Below, piece after piece: positions 57,792 to 64,000 of a DNA stretch of 64,000 nt (within the stretch, counting starts at the first letter, position 1; each line of letters begins with the position of its first letter). The notes under the pieces are model-generated. The model had not been told where the DNA came from, made no database searches, and saw only the letters and a list, made by a program, of their open reading frames with translations. The stretch spans positions 1-64,000 of the forward strand of contig JBDTDV010000016.1 of NCBI GenBank assembly GCA_039922875.1, given 5' to 3'. Source of the DNA: JBDTDV01 sp039922875. Its GTDB lineage: Bacteria; Actinomycetota; Actinomycetes; Actinomycetales; Microbacteriaceae. The position numbers and the translations under genes were made by a program.

Positions 57792-59261
57792 ATGTCAGCG
57801 ACGACATCGAACGAGCACTTAACCGTTGAGGAACTCGAGCAAACTCTTCAACCCATCCCGGAAAGCGCGCGAACAACCCGGGTAGACGGACAGTTCTGGA
57901 TCTGGTGCGGCGCGAACATTGCACCAATTAACTGGGTCCTCGGAGCTCTCGGCATAAACATGGGGCTTGGCCTGGGCAATACGATCATCGTGATTGCGGT
58001 CGGCAACCTGATCGGGATGTCGATGTTCGGCTTCTTCGTCCTGCTCGGACAACGCACTGGAGCAACCGCAATGGTGCTTGGCCGTGCACCGTTCGGACGA
58101 CGCGGAAATTACCTGCCCGCGACCATCCAGGCTGTCCTCGTCATCGGTTGGTGTGCGGTGAACACCTGGATCGTCCTCGATCTCGTCATGGCGCTGCTGG
58201 GCAAGCTTGGTATGGTCGATCCTCACGCAAACAATTACGTGGTGAAGATCCTGGTAGCCGCCGTGATCATGGCAGTTCAGGTTTTGATCTCGTGGCTGGG
58301 GTATAAGGCCATCGCGGCATTTGAGCGTTGGACCGTACCGCCCACTATTGCGATTCTGATCGCCATGTCTATCACCGCCTGGTTCTTCCTCGATATCGAT
58401 TGGGGCTATGCCGGGGCGCCTGGGCATGTGCTCACCGGCTGGGCTCTTGCCTCGGCGATGACTGGGATCATGACTGCGATCGGTGTCGGCTGGGGGATCA
58501 CCTGGTTCACCTATGCGGCGGACTACTCCCGCTTTGTGAGCGTAAAGGTCCCACGCCGCCGCTTGTATTTCGCCAGTTCCTTCGGGCAATTCTTGCCGGT
58601 GGTATGGCTGGGGATACTCGGTGCGACGCTGGCGACAAAGAGTGGATCGGTGGACCCGGGCGAGCTTGTCGTTGAAAACTTCGGCGTGCTTGCGATCCCG
58701 GTGTTGTTGTTAGTTCTTCATGGACCCATCGCGACAAACATCTTGAACGTCTACACCTTCTCGGTTGCAACTCAAGCCCTCGATATCAAATTGCCACGTC
58801 GCGTTCTCAGCGTGGTTGTCGGAGTTCTTGCCATGGTGGCCGTCATCTTCTTCATCTTCCAGGGTGACCTCGCCAACACGCTCGACACCTGGCTATCGGG
58901 GATCGTGGCGTGGATTGCGACCTGGGGCGGCATCATGCTGGTTCACTATTACCGACTAGAACGTGGCGTCAAGGGCGTCGATCGACTCTTCGACCCGGTG
59001 GGCACCCCTCGCCTCCCGAATGTGAATTGGGCCGGCTACGTCGCCTTCTTTGTGGGGATCGTGATGACGTGGCTCTTCATGTATGGCGGAACCCCGCTGC
59101 TCCAGGGCTTCATTTCCCAGAACCTGCAGGGAATAGATCTGTCTTGGTTGGCCGGCGGACTCACGAGCGCAATCATCTACGCCGTGCTCGGTCCCATCGT
59201 GGCCAGGACGTATGCGCCGAAGTTCGACGAGGTCAAGACCGGTGCTGGCGTGGGAGCATGA
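57792..59261 (+). CDS. NCS1-family purine/cytosine-type permease
   Basis: 489 residues, twelve membrane segments; TTGGAGGG upstream of the ATG. DGQFWIWCGANIAPINWVLGALG, LGQRTGATAMVLGRAPFGRRG and TWFTYAADYSRFVSVKVPRRR are NCS1 signatures. It imports a nucleobase, hydantoin, allantoin or similar compound with cations. Next genes are a ureohydrolase, a CodA-like amidohydrolase and a Rid-family protein, which should degrade what it imports. Confidence 0.9.
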   Translation: MSATTSNEHLTVEELEQTLQPIPESARTTRVDGQFWIWCGANIAPINWVLGALGINMGLGLGNTIIVIAVGNLIGMSMFGFFVLLGQRTGATAMVLGRAPFGRRGNYLPATIQAVLVIGWCAVNTWIVLDLVMALLGKLGMVDPHANNYVVKILVAAVIMAVQVLISWLGYKAIAAFERWTVPPTIAILIAMSITAWFFLDIDWGYAGAPGHVLTGWALASAMTGIMTAIGVGWGITWFTYAADYSRFVSVKVPRRRLYFASSFGQFLPVVWLGILGATLATKSGSVDPGELVVENFGVLAIPVLLLVLHGPIATNILNVYTFSVATQALDIKLPRRVLSVVVGVLAMVAVIFFIFQGDLANTLDTWLSGIVAWIATWGGIMLVHYYRLERGVKGVDRLFDPVGTPRLPNVNWAGYVAFFVGIVMTWLFMYGGTPLLQGFISQNLQGIDLSWLAGGLTSAIIYAVLGPIVARTYAPKFDEVKTGAGVGA

Positions 59262-59384
59262 GCGGCAAGCTAGCCAGACACCTGCGCACGTACTACTCAG
59301 AGTTCCCCTGATGCCGCCCGGCGTAACAGCTGGTGGCAGCCACGCGGTGCCGATAGCGTTAAACCGGCGACCGAAGGAAGCGAA

Positions 59385-60404
59385 ATGAACGAAGAGTCCA
59401 TCATCGGACCCGTCGACGGCACGAAGGTGCCCAGGTATGCGGGTGCGCCGACCTTCGCGCGGCTGCCACGGATCGACGAGGTGTCCCGTTACGACGTGTC
59501 GGTGCTCGGCGCACCGTTCGACGGTGGAGTGTCGTTCCGGCCGGGGGCGCGGTTCGGGCCGTCGGCGATCCGTCAGGCATCCCGCAACCTTCGACCCGCC
59601 TTCCACCCGGACCTCGGGGTATCCCCGTTCCGAGTGCTGCAGGCGGTGGATGCCGGCGACGTGCCGTGTAATCCGTTCGACATCGACGCGGCCCTGCAAC
59701 AAATCGACGATGCCGCCGGGAACGTGATCGGAGCCGGTCGGAGGCTGATCACCCTCGGCGGCGACCACACCGTTGCACTGGGATCGCTGCGGGCCGTCGT
59801 GAAGGAGCATGGGCCGGTCGCGCTGATCCATTTCGACGCTCACCTGGACACCTGGGACAGCTATTTCGGCGCGGACCGAACTCACGGAACGGTATTCCGG
59901 CGTGCCTTCGAGGAGGGACTGCTGCTCCCGGAGTCGTCCATTCATGTTGGCATCAGGGGTCCGTTGTACGACGCGCAGGATCTGGTCGCTGATGCGGGGT
60001 TCGGATTCTCGACCATTCGGGCGGGTGATTTCGACCGGCTCGGGGCCGCCGAGGTGGTCGGCCGGGCGCGCCAGCGGGTCGGCGACGCACCGGTGTATCT
60101 CTCGGTGGACATCGACGTTCTCGACCCAGCGTTCGCGCCGGGCACGGGGACTCCCGAAATGGGCGGCTTCACTTCCAGAGAGCTGCTGACCATGCTGCGC
60201 GGACTGCCCGGGGAGCAGTTGGTCGCCGCCGATGTGGTGGAGGTCAGCCCCGTCTACGACCACGCCGAGATCACCTCCCTGGCCGCCGCCACGATCGCCT
60301 ACGAGGTGATCTCTTTGATGGCAGGGGGAATCCCGGCGACGACCAGAGCGCCAGTCCCGGCACAGTCGGCGCCGGCACAGCCGCTGCCGGGAGCCGCGTC
60401 GTGA
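59385..60404 (+). CDS. Ureohydrolase (agmatinase/arginase family)
   Basis: 339 residues; CCGAAGGAAGCGAA precedes the ATG. Manganese ligands are intact: GGDHTV (His), FDAHLDTWD (DAHxD) and SVDIDVLDPAFAPGTGTPE (DxD). The family splits guanidino groups to give urea (agmatinase, guanidinobutyrase, guanidine hydrolase). The FPRARF-like PGARFGPSAIRQASR start is agmatinase-type. A Pro/Ala-rich tail follows the fold. It ends by a GTGA overlap with the CodA-like gene. Confidence 0.88.
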   Translation: MNEESIIGPVDGTKVPRYAGAPTFARLPRIDEVSRYDVSVLGAPFDGGVSFRPGARFGPSAIRQASRNLRPAFHPDLGVSPFRVLQAVDAGDVPCNPFDIDAALQQIDDAAGNVIGAGRRLITLGGDHTVALGSLRAVVKEHGPVALIHFDAHLDTWDSYFGADRTHGTVFRRAFEEGLLLPESSIHVGIRGPLYDAQDLVADAGFGFSTIRAGDFDRLGAAEVVGRARQRVGDAPVYLSVDIDVLDPAFAPGTGTPEMGGFTSRELLTMLRGLPGEQLVAADVVEVSPVYDHAEITSLAAATIAYEVISLMAGGIPATTRAPVPAQSAPAQPLPGAAS

Positions 60405-61750
60405 TCGATCTCGTCGTCCGCAACGCGCGACTGGTCGGTGCAGACGACGGGGTGCTGGTCGACGTGCACGTGGATGCGGGGCGGATCTTGGACATCCGGC
60501 CCAGTAAAGAGGGCAGCGCCGATACGCAAGAAGCGCGAGAGGTCATCAGCGCGGACGGCGCACTGCTCAGCGCGCCGTTCGTGGAACCACACGTGCACTT
60601 GGATGCCACTCTCACCGCCGGCGAGCCGCGTTGGAACGAGAGCGGCACGCTCTGGGAAGGCATCGCCTGCTGGTCGGAGCGCAAACCAATGCTGAGCCGG
60701 GACGACGTCGTGGCGCGAGCCGAGGAGGTGCTGCGCTGGTATGCGGCCAACGGCACCCTGCACGTCCGCAGCCATGTCGACGTCACCGACCCCAGCTTGG
60801 TGGCGCTGGACGCTCTGCTGGAGGTACGCGATCGGGTGAGGGGAGTCATCGGCCTGCAACTGGTCGCCTTTCCCCAGGAGGGAATCTGTTCCTTCCCCGG
60901 CGGGGTGGAACTTCTGGAGGAGGCGGCCAGGCGCGGGGTAGACGTGATCGGCGCCATCCCACACTTCGAGGACACTCGCGAGGATGGGGTCCGCTCCGTG
61001 GAACTTGCCGTTGACCTGGCGCAGCGCTATGGATTGCGGCTCGACGCGCATTGCGACGAGATCGACGATGAGCAGTCTCGCTTCATCGAGGTGCTGGCCA
61101 CCCGCGCACTCCGCAGCGGACTGCGCGATCGGGTGACCGCCAGTCATACGACCGCGATGGGCTCCTATAACGCCGCCTACAGTTACAAACTGCAACGGAT
61201 TGTGGCCCGCTCGGGGATCAACCTGGTTTGCAACCCGATGGTGAACCTGCATTTGCAGGGACGGTTCGATTCGTATCCGAAACGCCGCGGGCTGACCCAG
61301 GTGAAGGAGATGCTCGCCGCCGGTGTCAACGTAGCCTTCGGGCAGGACGACATCATGGACCCGTGGTACCCGATGGGCACCGCCAATCCGGTTCAGGTGG
61401 CGAACCTCGGGGCGCATGCCACCCAACTGACCGCTCCAGCGGAGGTGGCCGAGTGCTTCCGGATGATTACCGACCGCGCCGCGGCCGTGCTCGGGCTTGG
61501 CGATGACTACGGGATTGCGGCCGGTCGACCGGCAAACTTCGTGCTACTGCCCGCCGCGGACCCCTTCGACGTAATCCGCCGTCAGGTGCGCCCCACATCC
61601 GTCGTCGCGGCCGGAAAGCTGATCGCAACAGCACCGGCGGTTAGCACGACGCTGCGTTGGCCGGGCCGGGAGACCGAGGAGATCGACTTTGTCAGGGAGC
61701 GGGATGCCGGCGTCGGCTGGCGCGGCAGGAAAGGACACCATCGTGACTGA
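60401..61750 (+). CDS. CodA-like amidohydrolase (cytosine/creatinine deaminase type)
   Basis: 449 residues from GTG 60401. HVHLD (H-x-H), H in AHCDEIDDEQSRF, SHTTAMGSYN and GQDDIMDPWYPMG (catalytic Asp pair) are the CodA signature; metal-dependent TIM-barrel. Substrates in the family are cytosine, isocytosine, creatinine and triazines. With a ureohydrolase and NCS1 permease, a cyclic guanidino or amidino compound is a reasonable guess. Overlaps the ureohydrolase (GTGA) and the Rid gene. Confidence 0.87.
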   Translation: MIDLVVRNARLVGADDGVLVDVHVDAGRILDIRPSKEGSADTQEAREVISADGALLSAPFVEPHVHLDATLTAGEPRWNESGTLWEGIACWSERKPMLSRDDVVARAEEVLRWYAANGTLHVRSHVDVTDPSLVALDALLEVRDRVRGVIGLQLVAFPQEGICSFPGGVELLEEAARRGVDVIGAIPHFEDTREDGVRSVELAVDLAQRYGLRLDAHCDEIDDEQSRFIEVLATRALRSGLRDRVTASHTTAMGSYNAAYSYKLQRIVARSGINLVCNPMVNLHLQGRFDSYPKRRGLTQVKEMLAAGVNVAFGQDDIMDPWYPMGTANPVQVANLGAHATQLTAPAEVAECFRMITDRAAAVLGLGDDYGIAAGRPANFVLLPAADPFDVIRRQVRPTSVVAAGKLIATAPAVSTTLRWPGRETEEIDFVRERDAGVGWRGRKGHHRD

Positions 61751-62144
61751 ATCGGAGCGGATCACGCTCGAGCCGGATTGGTACGAGCCGTACAACATCT
61801 CGTTGGGGATCCGGGCCGCCGGGCTGATCTTCCTCTCTGGGCAGGCGGGCATCGACGAGCATGGCGTAACCGTCGCCGGGGGCTTTCAGGCCCAGGCCAG
61901 GCAGGCGCTGGAAAACCTCAGCAGGGTGCTCGCGTCGGCCGGTGCGGACCTTTCCGATGTGGTCAAGGTGACGATCATGGTCACCGATATGGCCGCGAAC
62001 CTCGACACCGTGATCACCCTGCGCGGCGAGTACTTCTCCCGGCCTTATCCCGCCGACACCCTGATTGAAGTCTCGGCCCTGGCCCAGCCGGATTGGCTTG
62101 TGGAGATCGATGTGATCGCGCTCGACCGCCGTGCATCACGGTAA
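61743..62144 (+). CDS. Rid (YjgF/YER057c) family protein, non-canonical
   Basis: 133 residues from GTG 61743 with GGAAAGGA upstream; a start further 5' is possible. FLSGQAGID, ENLSRVLASAGADLSDVVKVTIMV and the last strand LIEVSALAQ..DWLVEIDVIAL show the Rid trimer fold. The carboxylate-binding Arg of RidA (Arg105 in the E. coli protein, in PAR) is Asp105 here (YPAD). RidA enzymes need this Arg for imine deamination, so another reaction is expected. Last gene of the PucR-controlled cluster; ends 1 base before the AhpD-like gene on the other strand. Confidence 0.85.
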   Translation: MTESERITLEPDWYEPYNISLGIRAAGLIFLSGQAGIDEHGVTVAGGFQAQARQALENLSRVLASAGADLSDVVKVTIMVTDMAANLDTVITLRGEYFSRPYPADTLIEVSALAQPDWLVEIDVIALDRRASR

Positions 62145-62594
62145 TCAATCCGGCAAGCTCTGATGGGTGCTGATCGCGAGCCGGTTCCAGACGTTGATCG
62201 CCGAGATCGCCATCAGCACGTACACCAGTTCCTGGTCGTCGAACGCGGCGCTTGCCGCGGCCCAGACCTCGTCCGACACACCCGATTCGCCGATCAGGGT
62301 GACTTCCTCGGTCAACGCGATCGCGGCCTGCTCCCGCGCCGAGTACAAATCCGGTGCCTCCCTCCAGGCGGCGAGCACGTCGAGCCGGCGTTGATCGACA
62401 CCGGCTTTGCGCGCCTCCTTGCCGTGCATGTCCAGGCAGTATGCGCATCCGTTCAGCTGCGACGCTCGGATCTTGATCAGTGCAAGCAGGTCCTCACCCA
62501 GGCTCCCGGCATGGATATATTTCTCCATCGCATACATCGGCTCATAGGCCTTCGGGTCGACATCATGCACGGCTAGACGTTGGGACACGGTCAT
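62145..62594 (-). CDS. AhpD-like carboxymuconolactone decarboxylase family protein
   Basis: 149 residues. The active site CAYCLDMH has C50-x-x-C53-x3-H57, full AhpD motif, so alkylhydroperoxidase activity is plausible. RLAVHDVDPKAYEPMYAMEKYIH is the family opening. AAAGGAAGA precedes the ATG. Downstream of the LLM oxidoreductase on the same strand with 30 bases between, and convergent with the Rid gene. Confidence 0.88.
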   Translation of the reverse strand: MTVSQRLAVHDVDPKAYEPMYAMEKYIHAGSLGEDLLALIKIRASQLNGCAYCLDMHGKEARKAGVDQRRLDVLAAWREAPDLYSAREQAAIALTEEVTLIGESGVSDEVWAAASAAFDDQELVYVLMAISAINVWNRLAISTHQSLPD

Positions 62595-62624
62595 TCTTCT
62601 TTCCTTTAGCTGTTCTTCTTGTTG

Positions 62625-63638
62625 TTATCTCAGTTCCGGCGCGATATGCCGGACTATTGTCTCCAGCAGATGGGCGTTGTACTCAACGCCAAGCTGGTTC
62701 GGAACGGTCACCAGAAGGGTATCGGCCGCGCGCACCGCGGCGTCCTCGCGCAGTTCGGCGACGATGGCATCCGGTTCGCCCACGTAGCTCTTGCCGAAGC
62801 GGGAGAGAGCGCCGTCGAGATAGCCCACCTGGTCGCTGCGTTCACCAGCGGCCATCTTGCCGAAGTAGGCTCGGTCGGTCTCGGTGACGATGGGCAGGAT
62901 GCTGCGACTCACCGAGATCCGCGGCTCGCGTTCCCAGCCGGCTGCCGCCCACCCGGTGCGATACCGGGCAATCTGTTCCGCCTGAAGTTGGTCGAACGCC
63001 ACCCCGGTGTCTTCGGTCAACAGGGTCGAACTCATCAAGTTCATCCCTTGCTGTGCGGTCCATTCGGCACTCTTTCGGGTGCCGGAGCCCCACCAGATCC
63101 GCTCGGCCAGGCCGGGCGATTGGGGCTGAACGGCCAGCGCCGCCGACGTGCCGGTCATCTCCGGATTCGCCTGCGCGACTCCTGCCCCGGCGATCGCGGC
63201 ACGGAACAGCGCAGTGTGCTCCCTGGCCAGGTCGGCATCGGTAGCACCTTCGACCGGAACATGGCCGAAGGACTCATATCCGCGAAGCGCCGGCTCGGGC
63301 GAGCCCCGGCTGATACCCAGTTGCAGTCTGCCGTTGCCGAGCAGATCGGCGGCAGCGGCATCCTCTGCCATATACAACGGATTCTCGTACCGCATGTCGA
63401 TTACGGCGGTGCCGATTTCGATCCTAGAGGTGCGCGATCCGATCGCGGCCAGGAGCGGAAACGGTGACGCGAGTTGCCTGGCGAAGTGATGCACCCGGAA
63501 ATAGGCTCCGTCGATACCGATCTCTTCAGCGGCGACGGCCAGGTCGACCGATTGGGCGAGGGCATCCTGCGCGGTCCTGGTCCGGGACCCGGGGAGCGGG
63601 TTCCAATGGCCGAAGGACAGGAACCCGATGCGCTTCAC
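62625..63638 (-). CDS. Luciferase-like (LLM) flavin-dependent oxidoreductase
   Basis: 337 residues, full length, unlike the remnant at 4528. RIGFLSFGHWNPLPG, VHHFARQLASPFPLLAAIG, GTAVIDMRYENPLYMAEDAAAADLL, RLQLGISRGSPEP and the C-terminal LPIVTETDRAYFGKMA with SYVGEPDAIVAEL fit bacterial luciferase-like monooxygenases that use FMNH2. Substrate unknown. First gene of a two-gene unit with the AhpD-like protein. Confidence 0.88.
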   Translation of the reverse strand: MKRIGFLSFGHWNPLPGSRTRTAQDALAQSVDLAVAAEEIGIDGAYFRVHHFARQLASPFPLLAAIGSRTSRIEIGTAVIDMRYENPLYMAEDAAAADLLGNGRLQLGISRGSPEPALRGYESFGHVPVEGATDADLAREHTALFRAAIAGAGVAQANPEMTGTSAALAVQPQSPGLAERIWWGSGTRKSAEWTAQQGMNLMSSTLLTEDTGVAFDQLQAEQIARYRTGWAAAGWEREPRISVSRSILPIVTETDRAYFGKMAAGERSDQVGYLDGALSRFGKSYVGEPDAIVAELREDAAVRAADTLLVTVPNQLGVEYNAHLLETIVRHIAPELR

Positions 63639-63777
63639 ATCACAGTGAGCACTCGGCGGCCGCGCATTATTCCCTCATCACGCCCCCGAACGGGGTTGTC
63701 GCCGACGGGGAATGGTCGTGCCAGAGTTACTGGGTAGAAGAAGACTGTGGAATGACTGCCGAGAGAGAAGCGAGCCG

Positions 63778-64000
63778 ATGAGCCGAGCGATCCGGATTCA
63801 TGCCGTTAGGACCAGGCGGCTGGTGATGTCTCTCGGATCCGGGCTGGCGCTTGTGCTGGCCTCCACCATGGTCAGTTCCCCGGCATCGGCCACAAGCGAC
63901 GTGCAGGGTGACGGCCTGCAGTATGTCGCGCTCGGCGACTCCTACTCGGCCGGGTTCGGACTGACCCCGTACAGCACGTCTGATCCGGCCGATGGTTGCT
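63778..64000 (+). CDS. Secreted SGNH/GDSL hydrolase (partial, runs off the window)
   Basis: 74 residues are visible from ATG 63778, with GAGAGAAG upstream. A signal peptide ends ASA-TSD (about residue 40). The GDSL block I motif YVALGDSYSAGFG, with the nucleophile Ser, follows. The enzyme is likely an extracellular esterase or lipase. The rest lies beyond the window. Confidence 0.85.
   Translation, partial: MSRAIRIHAVRTRRLVMSLGSGLALVLASTMVSSPASATSDVQGDGLQYVALGDSYSAGFGLTPYSTSDPADGC

Noticed and set aside
59258..59311. 17-codon frame overlapping the NCS1 permease stop by ATGA (MSGKLARHLRTYYSEFP)
   Set aside because: Position is suggestive of coupling but length is too short to separate from chance, and no ribosome site is distinct from the permease coding end.
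58956..60263. Minus-strand open frame of 435 codons opposite the ureohydrolase
   Set aside because: The plus-strand gene has complete metal ligands and a ribosome site; the antisense frame has neither start context nor domains.
1..64000. tRNA, rRNA, CRISPR arrays, insertion sequences, prophage genes and attachment sites
   Set aside because: None was recognised on either strand. The fragments at the left end show no transposase or terminal inverted repeats.

Overview
The window comes from a high-GC, Gram-positive-type chromosome. Lipoprotein signals, an LtrA family protein, split NHEJ enzymes (LigD polymerase plus a separate ATP ligase), a TIGR03252-like HhH-GPD protein and a caa3-type CtaG all fit an actinobacterium, most likely a member of Micrococcales/Microbacteriaceae; the exact genus cannot be read from the sequence. 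I see no rRNA, tRNA, CRISPR, insertion sequence or phage gene. Genes are dense, and many neighbours share ATGA/TGATG-type overlaps that mark translationally coupled operons.

Layout. 1-1.1 kb is gene debris (TetR end, DUF4386-like start, SnoaL end). 1.1-7.5 kb holds scattered enzymes: a serine hydrolase lipoprotein, a phosphoesterase lipoprotein, a DUF347 membrane protein, an internally deleted luciferase-like gene, an MFS exporter, an SDR and a NIPSNAP protein. 7.8-11.1 kb is a copper/cytochrome oxidase assembly operon: CtaG, CcdA and a SCO1-TlpA fusion. 11.2-28.5 kb is mixed metabolism and stress: peroxidase-like CMD protein, HD-GYP-LuxR regulator, CoA-disulfide-reductase-like enzyme, UvrA-like ABC protein with two coupled small genes, PEP mutase-like enzyme, ferredoxin reductase, base-excision repair protein, LtrA, CPA2 antiporter and Nudix.

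28.5-41 kb is the most unusual part. A LuxI/FeeM-like acyltransferase is coupled to a cysteine-free ThiF/E1-like adenylyltransferase and faces a TetR-like regulator across palindromic DNA. Next comes an operon of two response regulators flanking a membrane GGDEF-EAL protein (one receiver has lost its phospho-acceptor Asp), then a cellulose-synthase-like GT2 divergent from a GH18 protein with two chitin-binding modules, then an M23 peptidase. I read this as a possible signalling-plus-surface-polysaccharide region; the functional link is inference.

41-44 kb carries a cytidine/guanine-type deaminase and the two NHEJ-type enzymes around a small zinc-ribbon protein. 44.1-54.4 kb is a sugar-acid catabolic regulon: on the minus strand DhaK, DhaL, GntR, HpcH aldolase, galactonate-dehydratase-like enolase and 2-hydroxyacid dehydrogenase; divergently a paralogous GntR, TctC, TctB, TctA and a DapA-family lyase. 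NhaA follows. 56.2-62.1 kb is a PucR-controlled nitrogen-compound cluster: NCS1 permease, ureohydrolase, CodA-like amidohydrolase and an atypical Rid protein. The window ends with an AhpD-like protein, a luciferase-like monooxygenase and the start of a secreted SGNH hydrolase.

Two window-wide patterns stand out. First, several genes are clean remnants: in-frame internal deletions or one-sided truncations. Second, at least three minus-strand genes end in a short tandem duplication that copies the last codons and the stop codon just downstream of the gene.
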